Shown here piece after piece: positions 31,610-39,352 of a stretch of 64,000 nt of DNA. The DNA is from JAXMAO01 sp046350375 (GTDB lineage Bacteria > Planctomycetota > Phycisphaerae > UBA1845 > UTPLA1), in NCBI GenBank assembly GCA_046350375.1, contig JAXMAO010000001.1, forward strand, positions 372,001 to 436,000, in the 5' to 3' direction. The position numbers were made by a program, and so were the translations under genes. The notes under the pieces are model-generated. The model saw only the letters and a program-made list of their open reading frames with translations. It made no database searches and had not been told where the DNA came from. Each line of letters opens with the position of its first letter. The stretch's first letter is position 1.

Positions 31610-32499
31610 CGCGACGATTCCGCGCGGCGCAGTCCCGGCGACCTGGCCTGCACGCGCCGCGGCTCGCGCTGGCGCTGTGCCTGGGGGTTTCAGCGGTCGC
31701 GGGCTGCATTCGCCGGCCGATCACCCTCAGCGTCGCAGCCGCGCCGACCACCCGCCCGGCCGATCTGCGCATCGACGCGCTGGGGTTGGTGCTGAATCGC
31801 GTCGCCCGGCCGGACGGCATCGACTACGACGCGCTGCGCGCCGATCCGCGGCCGCTCGATCGCTTCCTGGCGCAGGCGGCCGGCTTCGGCCCGCGGACCG
31901 CGCCGGCGGCGTTTCCCGATCGCGCCGCGCGGCTGGCCTACGCGCTCAACGTCTATCACGCGGCGATGCTGCGCGGCGTGGTCGCCGCGCTGGGCACGCG
32001 CCCGCTGCCGGCGCGACTGTGGCCCGATCCGCGCGCGGTGTACGAGTTCACGATCGACGGACAGCGCCGCACCGCAATGGAGCTGCACGCCGCCGCGCTG
32101 GCCGCCGCCGGCGACGACTGGCGCGTGCCGCTGGCGCTCTCCGGGCCGCACCGCGGCGATCCGCCGCTATCGCCGTACCCGTTCGCGCCGGCCGTGCTCG
32201 AATGGCAACTGCGGCGCCAGGCGCAGGCCGCGCTGACCCAGCCGCAGATCCTCACGATCGATCATTCCTATCAGCGGCTGCGGCTGCACCCGGCGCTGCT
32301 GGCCGCCGCCCCGCGCCTGGTCGCCGACTATGAGCGCCGCACCGGCGCGGCCGACGCCCGGTTCCTCAGCGTGCTGCTCGAGGTTCTGCCCCACAGCCGG
32401 CATGCCGAATTGAACAGCAGCGTCGGTTACGAGCTGGCGCCAATCGACATGAACCCCGCGCTCAATTCGGCCGCCCCCGGCCCGGCGGCCGCGCCCTGA
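31606..32499 (+). CDS. DUF547-like lipoprotein
   Basis: Signal peptide with lipobox (LALALCLGVSAVAGC), so probably anchored to a membrane. The rest is like DUF547: GIDYDALRADPRPLDRFLAQ, RAARLAYALNVYHAAMLRGV and AVLEWQLRRQAQAALTQPQI. DUF547 proteins have a fold related to cysteine proteases/transglutaminases, but most lack known activity. The ATG overlaps the thiolase stop (ATGA), so it is translationally coupled to the CoA gene run although its role there is not obvious. The C-terminal 20 residues are Pro/Ala-rich. Confidence 0.6.
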   Translation: MTRRFRAAQSRRPGLHAPRLALALCLGVSAVAGCIRRPITLSVAAAPTTRPADLRIDALGLVLNRVARPDGIDYDALRADPRPLDRFLAQAAGFGPRTAPAAFPDRAARLAYALNVYHAAMLRGVVAALGTRPLPARLWPDPRAVYEFTIDGQRRTAMELHAAALAAAGDDWRVPLALSGPHRGDPPLSPYPFAPAVLEWQLRRQAQAALTQPQILTIDHSYQRLRLHPALLAAAPRLVADYERRTGAADARFLSVLLEVLPHSRHAELNSSVGYELAPIDMNPALNSAAPGPAAAP

Positions 32500-32587
32500 C
32501 CGCCGCGCCAAGCCTCCGCCACCCGCGGCGATTCCGCGCCGGGCGTGCTCGGGCCGCCGGTAATCTCGACGCCCCGCCGCCGGCCTC

Positions 32588-32593
32588 TATGAT
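32588..32593 (+). promoter_or_regulatory. -10 box TATGAT before the sigma-54 activator
   Basis: TATGAT ends 14 bases before the ATG. It gives a leader of only a few bases and no ribosome site, similar to the leaderless group. Confidence 0.4.
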
Positions 32594-32607
32594 AAAGACG
32601 CAGCAGC

Positions 32608-32957
32608 ATGGCCGACACCGCCTTCATCTTGATCGTCGATGCCGAGAGCCCGGCCGCGCGCGCCCTGCGCGACGAACTGCGCGGGCTGGGGCACGCCTGC
32701 CACCTGGTCGAGTCGGCCGACGAGGCGGTCGACTCGGTCCGCAAGCGGTCGCCTGACGTGGTGATCGCCGAGCAGCGGCTGTCGGACGGCGAGACCGGCC
32801 TGGCGCTGCTCGGCCGGGCGCCAGATCAGCCCGGCCAGCGAGCTGATCCTGATGACCGACGGGCGCCGACGGCCGCAAGCGCCCGGGCCGCCATCAAGGA
32901 GGTGGGGGCATTCGACGTGCTCGTTCGCCCGCTGGCCGACGGCGAGCGCTGCGGGTC
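32608..32957 (+). pseudogene. Receiver domain of the sigma-54 activator, split off by frameshifts
   Basis: It begins FILIVDAESPAARALRDELR, followed by VVIAEQRLSDGETGLALLG. This is the first two-thirds of a CheY-like receiver, though the usual phosphorylated Asp position reads VVIAEQRLSDG (Glu instead of Asp). Indels near 32820, 32870 and 32945 move the frame. Corrected, the piece would continue ISPASELILMTD, RAAIKEGAFDVLVRPLADGE and LRVVSAAARAARERR and join the AAA+ domain at 32958. It may reflect sequence error or decay; the join is otherwise exact. Confidence 0.7.
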
Positions 32958-33974
32958 GTGTCGGCGGCCGCCCGCGCCGCGCGCGAGCGCCGCGCGGCGG
33001 TCGACGCGCGGCGCCAGTACGACGCGCTCGAGCCGCTCGAAGGGGTGATCGCCTCGAGCGCCGCCATGATGGCCGCCATGGCGCGCGTCAGAAAACTCGC
33101 CAAGAGCAAGCTGACCGTGCTCATCTACGGCGACTCGGGAACCGGCAAGGAGCTGGTCGCCCGGGCCATCCACAACCAGTCCAACCGCAGCGAGCGGCCG
33201 TGGCTGGCGACCAACTGCGCCGGCTTCTCCGAGGGCGTGCTTGAAAGCGAGCTGTTCGGCCACGTGAAGGGCGCCTTCACCGGCGCGGTGGCCGACCGGC
33301 GCGGCCTGTTCGAGGAGGCCGACGGCGGAACGCTTTTCCTCGACGAGATCGGCGACATGCCGCTCGCCATGCAGGCCAAGCTGCTGCGGACGCTCGAGAA
33401 CGGCGAGATCGTCCGGGTCGGCAGCAACCGCGCGACGCATGTCGATGTCCGCGTCGTCGCCGCCACCAACAAGAACCTCAAGGAGCAGGTCGAGCAGGGC
33501 AAGTTCCGCGACGACCTCTTCTGGCGGCTCAACCAGGCCACCATTTTTCTGGCGCCGCTGCGCGACCGGCGCGAGGACATTCCGCCGCTGGTGCACCACT
33601 TCATCCAGCAGGCCAACGCCGCGCACCACAAGCGCGTCGCCGGCATCAGCCACGACGCCATGGCGCTGCTGGTCCGCTACAACTGGCCCGGGAACGTCCG
33701 CCAGCTCGCCAACGTCGTCAACCAGATGGTGGTGCTGGCCGAGGCGGACGCGCTCGACGTGCACGACATCACCGACCCGGCCATCCGCGGCAACACCGAG
33801 ATCGTCCCCGTCTCGGCCGCCGTGCTGCCCAACATGACGCTGCGCGAAATCGAAAAGCGCGCCATCCAGCTCGCATTGCGCCAGCACGACGGCAATCGCG
33901 AAAAGGCCGCCCGGCAGCTCGGCATCGGCGCCCGCACGCTCTACCGCAAGCTGCGCGAGTTCGACATCAAATAG
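32958..33974 (+). CDS. Sigma-54-dependent transcription activator, AAA+ and Fis-type HTH
   Basis: An NtrC-class enhancer-binding ATPase. Walker A is IYGDSGTGKELVARAIHNQS. The sigma-54 contact loop ESELFGHVKGAFTGAVADRR (GAFTGA) is intact. Walker B is GGTLFLDEIGDMPLAMQAKL, and sensor segments VRVVAATNKNLKEQVEQGKF and RLNQATIFLAPLRDRREDIP follow. The C-terminus is a Fis-type helix-turn-helix (MTLREIEKRAIQLALRQHDG, REKAARQLGIGARTLYRKL). The first residues are the linker from the upstream receiver part. It faces the small gene at 34056-34166, which has a sigma-54-type promoter, so regulation of that gene is a natural guess. Confidence 0.92.
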   Translation: MSAAARAARERRAAVDARRQYDALEPLEGVIASSAAMMAAMARVRKLAKSKLTVLIYGDSGTGKELVARAIHNQSNRSERPWLATNCAGFSEGVLESELFGHVKGAFTGAVADRRGLFEEADGGTLFLDEIGDMPLAMQAKLLRTLENGEIVRVGSNRATHVDVRVVAATNKNLKEQVEQGKFRDDLFWRLNQATIFLAPLRDRREDIPPLVHHFIQQANAAHHKRVAGISHDAMALLVRYNWPGNVRQLANVVNQMVVLAEADALDVHDITDPAIRGNTEIVPVSAAVLPNMTLREIEKRAIQLALRQHDGNREKAARQLGIGARTLYRKLREFDIK

Positions 33975-33994
33975 CCCGCGGCGCTGCGCCTCGG

Positions 33995-34034
33995 AAAAAA
34001 AACGCGATCCGCCGACCCTTGCCGACGGACCGCG
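33995..34034 (-). terminator. Strong intrinsic terminator of the small peptide gene
   Basis: On the minus strand a 14-pair stem (34034-34021 with 34016-34003, four of the pairs being G-C flanked by G-U wobbles) closes a four-base AAGG loop and is followed by eight T (34002-33995). It lies 22 bases after the small gene's stop codon. Confidence 0.85.
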
Positions 34035-34055
34035 ATCTGTTCCACTCAAGGACGA

Positions 34056-34166
34056 CTACATCACATGCAGAACGTGATGACCACCCAGCCCCTGAATAAA
34101 CTGCCAGATGATGTCGAAGATGGCCGGGAAGAGCTGGCCCAGGAAGTTGATGAGTGAGAGCGGCAC
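34056..34166 (-). CDS. Small hydrophobic peptide of 36 residues under a sigma-54-type promoter
   Basis: It begins MPLSLINFLGQLFPAIFDII and continues WQFIQGLGGHHVLHVM. The first 28 residues form an amphipathic or membrane-seeking helix rich in Ile, Leu and Phe; the tail is histidine-rich. The GTG start has an excellent GAAGGAGATATACC ribosome site, better than almost any other in the window. Upstream is a near-consensus -24/-12 promoter, and downstream a strong terminator. The whole unit is only about 220 bases, so it is made to be expressed by itself at high level. No homologue is recognised; it could be a membrane-active peptide, a toxin or a signalling peptide. Confidence 0.72.
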   Translation of the reverse strand: MPLSLINFLGQLFPAIFDIIWQFIQGLGGHHVLHVM

Positions 34167-34228
34167 GGTATATCTCCTTCTATGGCTAGCCCGCCGCGCG
34201 GCGTGCCGGCAGGCGTTGCCCCACTCAA

Positions 34229-34244
34229 TGCACCCGCCGTGCCA
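34229..34244 (-). promoter_or_regulatory. Sigma-54 (-24/-12) promoter of the small peptide gene
   Basis: TGGCACG-gcgg-GTGCA on the minus strand. It has the invariant GG (34243-34242) and GC (34231-34230) ten bases apart and differs from the consensus TGGCACG-N4-TTGCA at one position. The predicted start of transcription is about 50 bases before the GTG codon. The adjacent gene encodes a sigma-54 activator. Confidence 0.75.
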
Positions 34245-34428
34245 GACAACCAACCGCGTTTTCGGTGCGATTTCGCCACCGCACGCCGCACAGCTGCGAA
34301 AACCCCCGCACCCGCTGGGCACTCCTCCCCGATCGGCCGATCGGAGTGGCGATCCGCCGCGCTGCACGGCTTGAATGATTGAGTCGGGCGTTGTTCGACC
34401 GGTCGTGCGGCGCGGACGACCCGACCGT

Positions 34429-36093
34429 TCAGGAATGCAGCCGCACGAGCGTCGCGCCCGCCGCGAAGGTGCGGGCCTCGTTGACGTAGCGCTGGCAGGT
34501 CATCGGGTGGCCGCCGGCGATGATGAGGTCCGGGCGCAGCGTCTGCCACGCCTCGCGCGCCACCACCGGCAGCCCGAACAGCGACTCGGTCGCGCTGCCG
34601 GTCTCGTCGATCCAGCCCGCCCAGGTGTGGCCGCGGCAGATGGTCTCCAGGAATCGCCCGAAGTGCGCCCGGCTGAACGAGTCGATCCCCCACACCGCGA
34701 CGCGCGAGCGCGGCGGCAGCGCCACCAGCCGCTTCGCCAGCTCAACAAATGGTTCGTCCGACTCCGGCCGCAGGTCGCTCCAGCCCAGCGCGCCGAACTC
34801 TTCGTCGGCCAACCCCAGCTCGGCCGGCTGCACGTAGCCGTTCACGTAGCCGGACCAGCCGCGCCGCAGGCAGTCGCCGCACGGTTCCCAGCCGCGCTTG
34901 AGGGCGTGCAGCTGCCGGGCGTCGAGGTCGAGGACGTGCCCCAGCCGCGCCCCCGGCGCGTTGCCGGGCACGGCGCAGCACGGCAGGACGAAACCCTCTT
35001 CGTCGAGGGTGAGGTCGTGGAACTGCACGCAGTCGCGCGGCTCGGTTCGCGCGAAGCGCGCCACGACGTGCTGCATGTGGCCGACGAACAGGTGCTCGCG
35101 CATGGTCGCGCGGGTCGTCTCGGGCAGCGTGCCGGTGAAGTAGCCGCGCACGCGCGACAGGTCGTTCAGGTGGGCGAAGTAGGGCATGAACTCGATGGCG
35201 CGCGCGTCGCAGAACGCCGCCGCGTCCGACAGCTCGGCCTCGTTGAAGCGGTAGCGATGCCAGCGCATCCGCACCGGCGTGGTCGCGCCGGCCGCGTCGC
35301 GCATCGCCAGCAGCCGGTCGATGTTGGCGAGCGTCTGCCGCAGCGAGGCGCCGTGGCCGATGGCGTAGGACGCCTGGGTCATGCCCGAGAGCGAAATCTC
35401 GATCAGCGCCAGCGCCGCGAACGACTCGGGGCTCAGCCGCGGCAGGTGAATCAGGTTGGTGCTGATCCGCGCCTGGTGACCGCGCTCGCGCACCGCGCTC
35501 AACATGTCGTTGATCCGCGGGTGAATCAGCGGCTCGCCGAAGTTGTAGGGCAGGATCGGCGACTTGATGAGCGACAGCCCGTCGAGGTGATCGAGGATGC
35601 GCTCGAACAGCTCGACCGGCATGATCGCGCCGGCCGGCTTGGCGCCGTTGCCGGTCGGGCAGTAGGTGCAGCGCGCGTTGCAGCGCCCCACGATCTCGAT
35701 CACCAGCGACATGCGCCGCGCCAGCCCGGGCGGATAGAGCCGCTCGACCGCCACGCCGCGCTCGGTGAACGCGCCGCGCTGCGCCCACATCGCGTCTTCC
35801 CACTGGTCCGACGAGATGACGATCGCGTCGATGCCGCGCGCCAGCGCCTCGGTCCGCGTCCAGACCGGCAGCCCCAGCAGCTCGCCGCCGGCGCCGCCCG
35901 CCGCGTCGTCGATGATGCCCGCCAGCGGCGGACGCCGCCGCGCAATCAGCCCGGCACAGCTCCGCGTGTGCGCCCCCGCCCCCCACAGCGCCACCGAGCG
36001 AACCCCGCGCATCGCCAGCCGGTCCAGCACGCCGGCCAGCAGCCGCTCGGGCGCCGACAGAGCCTCCTCCCCCAGCACGGGCAACGCGATCAC
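34429..36093 (-). CDS. Radical SAM protein flanked by two Rossmann-like domains
   Basis: The radical SAM core has CNARCTYC (CxxxCxxC for the 4Fe-4S cluster, about residue 138) and continues LPYNFGEPLIHPRINDMLSA. A SPASM-like cysteine-rich region follows (CVQFHDLTLDEEGFVLPCCA, EPCGDCLRRGW), probably binding an auxiliary cluster. Unusually, both ends carry Rossmann-like nucleotide-binding segments: VRSVALWGAGAHTRSCAGLI at the N-terminus and RVAVWGIDSFSRAHFGRFLE at the C-terminus. The GTG start has GGAGG seven bases upstream. It is divergent from a GT2 gene in a glycan-type region, so a sugar or glycan substrate is plausible but unproven. Confidence 0.85.
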   Translation of the reverse strand: MIALPVLGEEALSAPERLLAGVLDRLAMRGVRSVALWGAGAHTRSCAGLIARRRPPLAGIIDDAAGGAGGELLGLPVWTRTEALARGIDAIVISSDQWEDAMWAQRGAFTERGVAVERLYPPGLARRMSLVIEIVGRCNARCTYCPTGNGAKPAGAIMPVELFERILDHLDGLSLIKSPILPYNFGEPLIHPRINDMLSAVRERGHQARISTNLIHLPRLSPESFAALALIEISLSGMTQASYAIGHGASLRQTLANIDRLLAMRDAAGATTPVRMRWHRYRFNEAELSDAAAFCDARAIEFMPYFAHLNDLSRVRGYFTGTLPETTRATMREHLFVGHMQHVVARFARTEPRDCVQFHDLTLDEEGFVLPCCAVPGNAPGARLGHVLDLDARQLHALKRGWEPCGDCLRRGWSGYVNGYVQPAELGLADEEFGALGWSDLRPESDEPFVELAKRLVALPPRSRVAVWGIDSFSRAHFGRFLETICRGHTWAGWIDETGSATESLFGLPVVAREAWQTLRPDLIIAGGHPMTCQRYVNEARTFAAGATLVRLHS

Positions 36094-36262
36094 GCACGAT
36101 CCTCCGCCGGCGTCCGAGAATGGTCGTCCGACTGTTCTATTTCGGCTTGATCGGCGATTGCCCCGAGCCGGCGCGGGTTTTCAGGCGTGGGCCGGCGCGA
36201 GCGGTCGATATCACCTGCGGCTGGCCGCGCGGCCGCCTCTCGCCGGGAGCGCAGGAATTGCC

Positions 36263-37282
36263 GTGAGCGAAGCCGCCGAAACGCCTCTGCTATCGATCAT
36301 CGTTCCGACCCACAGCCGGCCGACCAAGCTGCGGAACCTGCTGGCCGACCTGGCCGCCACGCCGCTGCCGCCCGGCGCGGCCGAGGTGTTGGTCGTGGTT
36401 GACGGCCCGGATGACGGGCCGCTGGCCTGCCTGCGGGCGCTGCCGCCCGCCCTGCCCGCGGTCGGCCTGACGCAGCCGCACGGCGGACCGGCCGCCGCCC
36501 GCAACCTGGCGCTGCAGCGCGCCCGCGGTGCGTGGGTGCTCTTTCTGAACGACGACGCCCGCGTTGCGCCCACCTGCGTGCCCGCCCACCTGGCGCGCAT
36601 CCGCGCCGAGCCCGACGCGCGGCGCGCCTACCTCGGCCGGTTCGACTTTCTGCCGGCGGTCGTCAACTCGGCCTGGCGGCGGCTGCTGGCCGAGAGCTCG
36701 ATGCTGTTCTTCTACAACCGCATGAAGCCGGACCAGTGCTACGGGTATAGACATTTCTGGACCTGCAATATCTCCGTTCGGGCCGACCTGCTGCGCGAGG
36801 TGGGCGCGTTCCGCGCCGAGTTGCACGACGGCCTGGGCGAATTGGCGATGAGCTTTCACGAGGACATCGAGCTGGGCTGGCGCCTGCAGCGCGCCTTCGC
36901 GCTCGAGGTCTGCTTCGCGCCGGAAATCGTCGCCGCGCACGACCACGAGCTGTCGCCGCGCGACTATTTCTGGCGCGAGTACCGCAGCGGCCGCGCCGCT
37001 CGCGCCGCGCGCGAGGTCAATCGCGCCTTTCACGACGAGGTGTGGCCGTGGGTCGCAGAGGCCGATCAGCAGTACGACGCGCTGGCCGGCGTGCTGGGCG
37101 GGCAGTTCAAGGAGCTGTTCCGCGAGCTGGAGTGTCTGCGACAGCGCTCGGCAGCCGACCTGACGCGCTCGGAGATGCAGGCGCAGTTCATCGCCCACCT
37201 GCCGGCGAAGCGGGCCGCGTTCCTGCTCGGCTATGCCGGCCGCGAATTCGGCGAATTCTGGCCCGACGCCGAGGCGACCTGA
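36263..37282 (+). CDS. Family 2 glycosyltransferase
   Basis: A GT-A fold transferase using a nucleotide sugar. LLSIIVPTHSRPTKLRNLLA opens the fold and VLVVVDGPDDGPLACL follows. GGPAAARNLALQRARGAWVL leads to the metal-binding LFLNDDARVAP (DxD-like position). The acceptor side is in MSFHEDIELGWRLQRAFALE, with the ED-x-x-L-x-x-R type motif of inverting GT2 enzymes. A GTG start with AGGA about eight bases upstream is preferred. Likely cytosolic or membrane-associated; sugar and acceptor unknown. It adjoins the radical SAM gene and converges on the SDR gene. Confidence 0.87.
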   Translation: MSEAAETPLLSIIVPTHSRPTKLRNLLADLAATPLPPGAAEVLVVVDGPDDGPLACLRALPPALPAVGLTQPHGGPAAARNLALQRARGAWVLFLNDDARVAPTCVPAHLARIRAEPDARRAYLGRFDFLPAVVNSAWRRLLAESSMLFFYNRMKPDQCYGYRHFWTCNISVRADLLREVGAFRAELHDGLGELAMSFHEDIELGWRLQRAFALEVCFAPEIVAAHDHELSPRDYFWREYRSGRAARAAREVNRAFHDEVWPWVAEADQQYDALAGVLGGQFKELFRELECLRQRSAADLTRSEMQAQFIAHLPAKRAAFLLGYAGREFGEFWPDAEAT

Positions 37283-37324
37283 CGCCCGGACCGGCGCGAC
37301 GCGACACCCGGTTGCCGCAACCGG

Positions 37325-38140
37325 CTACGCCGCCGGGTGCCAGCCGGCATCGACCCACAGCGAGCCGCTCACGGCCGAATTCCGCAGCATGAACACGATC
37401 GCGTCGGCGATCTCTTCGGGCTGAAGCAGCCGGCGCAGCTGCGTGTGCGGCAGAATGTGATGCTCGATCAGCTCCTGGCCCAGCGCCCGCACCATCGGCG
37501 TGTCGGTGTAGCCGGGGTGAATGATGTTCGAGCGAATGCCGTAGTAGATCGCTTCCTTCGCCAGCGTCGCCTGGGCGCCGTCCAGCCCGGCCTTGGCGGC
37601 CGCATAGGACACCTGCCCGCGGTTGCCCGCCGACGACACCGACCCGATGAACACCACGCCGCCCTGCACCGGCTCGCTCGGCTCCCAGCGCGACTGACCG
37701 CGCCGGGCGCGTTCCTCGGCGACGGTGCCGATGGCGTCGAGCGCCCAGCAGATCGGTGCGACCAGGTTGATTGCGAAAACCTCTTCCAGATCCTTGCGCG
37801 AATAGGTCTCGGCCTGGCCGGTGTCCTTGTCGACGCGCACCGCCAGCCGGTCGCGCGTGATGCCGGCCGCCGGAATGCAGATGTGCACCGCGCCGAATCG
37901 CCCCTTCAGGTCGCGATAGACGCACTGCCGGAACAGGTCGCTGGTCACATCGCCGACAAACGGCACGGCCAGATCGCGCCGCATCTGCTCGTTCAGAGAC
38001 GCGGCAAAGTCGCGCACCGCGGGGCTGCGATCGACCATGCCGATCGCGCTCGTGCCCGCCCGCGCCAAAGCCTCGCACGTCGCCCGGCCGATGCCGCTCG
38101 CGGCGCCCGTGATGACGGCTGTCTTCCCATGGAAATCCAT
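37325..38140 (-). CDS. Short-chain dehydrogenase/reductase
   Basis: A classical SDR of about 270 residues. The nucleotide site is KTAVITGAASGIGRATCEAL, the structural motif is HICIPAAGIT, the active-site Ser is in VVFIGSVSSAGNRGQ and the catalytic Tyr-Lys is in VSYAAAKAGLDGAQATLAKE. PGYTDTPMVRAL is the usual substrate-loop start. ATG with GGGGAGG eight bases upstream decides the start. An inverted repeat and a tandem octamer lie just upstream, suggesting regulation by a DNA-binding protein. Substrate unknown; the neighbours suggest a sugar or alcohol. Confidence 0.88.
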   Translation of the reverse strand: MDFHGKTAVITGAASGIGRATCEALARAGTSAIGMVDRSPAVRDFAASLNEQMRRDLAVPFVGDVTSDLFRQCVYRDLKGRFGAVHICIPAAGITRDRLAVRVDKDTGQAETYSRKDLEEVFAINLVAPICWALDAIGTVAEERARRGQSRWEPSEPVQGGVVFIGSVSSAGNRGQVSYAAAKAGLDGAQATLAKEAIYYGIRSNIIHPGYTDTPMVRALGQELIEHHILPHTQLRRLLQPEEIADAIVFMLRNSAVSGSLWVDAGWHPAA

Positions 38141-38163
38141 TGCGATGACCTCCCCGCGGGGTC

Positions 38164-38204
38164 GATTGTGCAACCGCACGACGCGCTTGCACAATCGCAC
38201 AATC
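38164..38204. promoter_or_regulatory. Inverted repeat plus tandem octamers upstream of the SDR gene
   Basis: GATTGTGCAA (38164-38173) and TTGCACAATC (38187-38196) are a perfect 10-base inverted repeat separated by 13 bases. GCACAATC is then repeated directly (38189-38196 and 38197-38204). It begins 24 bases upstream of the SDR start and looks like a transcription-factor binding site, possibly with two bound dimers. Confidence 0.65.
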
Positions 38205-38510
38205 CCAGATGGATTATAACAGATCGCTCGGTAAATAACCCCCTACCAACTATTCAATTACGGAAGCCGGCATCGTCCGGCAAGAACGCCCCGATAATGT
38301 TGCAACGGCAAAATGCCCGGCCTGACCCCACCCCGCCGGCCGATTTCGCCGATCTCCGGCCGCCGTTTCGGGCCGCCCCCGGGACGCTCCGCCGGCCCCG
38401 GCCAACCCCCGGAAAGTCAACAGCGGCCCGCCGACGGTCGATCTTATGGGGACGGGCCCGTCCGCGATCAGCCGGTCGCGACGCGCCCGGGGCCGTTCGA
38501 TGGACCGCTC
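38205..38510. other. Divergent intergenic region between the SDR gene and rfbF
   Basis: About 300 bases. The first 60 are AT-rich for this genome (GATGGATTATAACAGATCGC, then AAATAACC and AACTATTCAATTAC) and probably contain divergent promoters; no full promoter was identified. The remainder is very GC-rich, with an upstream in-frame extension of rfbF that has no coding character. Confidence 0.4.
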
Positions 38511-39278
38511 ATGAACGTCGTGCTGCTGGCCGGTGGCCGTGGAACGCGCCTCGCCGAAGAAACCGAGCTGCGGCCCAAGCCGCTGATCGAAATCGGCGGC
38601 CGCCCCATCCTGCAGCACATCATGCATCATTTCGCCCGATACGGGCATCGCCGCTTCCTGGTGGCGCTGGGCTATCGCGGCGACCTCATCAAGCGCTTCT
38701 TCCTGGAACAGCGTCTCGTGCAAGGCGACCTGCGGATCGACCTGGCCACCGGCGAGGCCCACGCCCGCAACGGCCAGCCGCTCGAATGGGTGGTCGACTT
38801 GATCGACACCGGCGCCGACACCGCCACCGCCGGGCGACTGAAGCGCCTCGCTGGACAACTGCGCGACGAGCCGTTCCTGATGACCTACGGCGACGGCGTC
38901 TCCGACGTCGACCTCGCCGCGCTGCTGCGCTTCCACCGCCAGCATGGCAGGCTCGCCACCGTCACCGCCGTTCGACCGCCGGCGCGGTTCGGCCGGCTCG
39001 ATCTCGACGGCCCGCGCGTGGCGCGCTTCAGCGAGAAGCCGCAGACCGACGAAGGCTGGATCAACGGCGGGTTCTTCGTGCTTCAGCCCGAAGTGCTGCG
39101 CTACATCGACGGCGACGCCATTTCGTTTGAGCGCGAGCCGCTCGAACGCCTGGCGCGCGACGGCGAGCTGATGGCCTTTCGCCACGCCGGCTTCTGGCAG
39201 TGCATGGACACGCTGCGCGACCTGCGTCTGCTCGAATCGCTCTGGCAGTCGGGCGCCGCGCCCTGGAAGTGGGAATGA
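38511..39278 (+). CDS. rfbF: Glucose-1-phosphate cytidylyltransferase
   Basis: Makes CDP-glucose from CTP and glucose-1-phosphate, the entry to CDP-deoxysugars. The signature is VVLLAGGRGTRLAEETELRP with KPLIEIGGRPILQHIMHHFA at the N-terminus. DEPFLMTYGDGVSDVDLAAL holds the metal-binding Asp, and GWINGGFFVLQP and GFWQCMDTLRDLRLLESLW are segments specific to this enzyme rather than to RmlA or GalU. Its 255 residues match the usual 257. It heads a three-gene run with the epimerase and methyltransferase. The CDP-glucose 4,6-dehydratase partner (rfbG) is not seen in the window. Confidence 0.93.
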   Translation: MNVVLLAGGRGTRLAEETELRPKPLIEIGGRPILQHIMHHFARYGHRRFLVALGYRGDLIKRFFLEQRLVQGDLRIDLATGEAHARNGQPLEWVVDLIDTGADTATAGRLKRLAGQLRDEPFLMTYGDGVSDVDLAALLRFHRQHGRLATVTAVRPPARFGRLDLDGPRVARFSEKPQTDEGWINGGFFVLQPEVLRYIDGDAISFEREPLERLARDGELMAFRHAGFWQCMDTLRDLRLLESLWQSGAAPWKWE

Positions 39279-39352
39279 TGCAACCGCCGCGGCGCGACGG
39301 GCGCCGCCGCCCGCGACGCCGCGCGGGTCGCAACCCCAAAGGAGTCCGCCCG

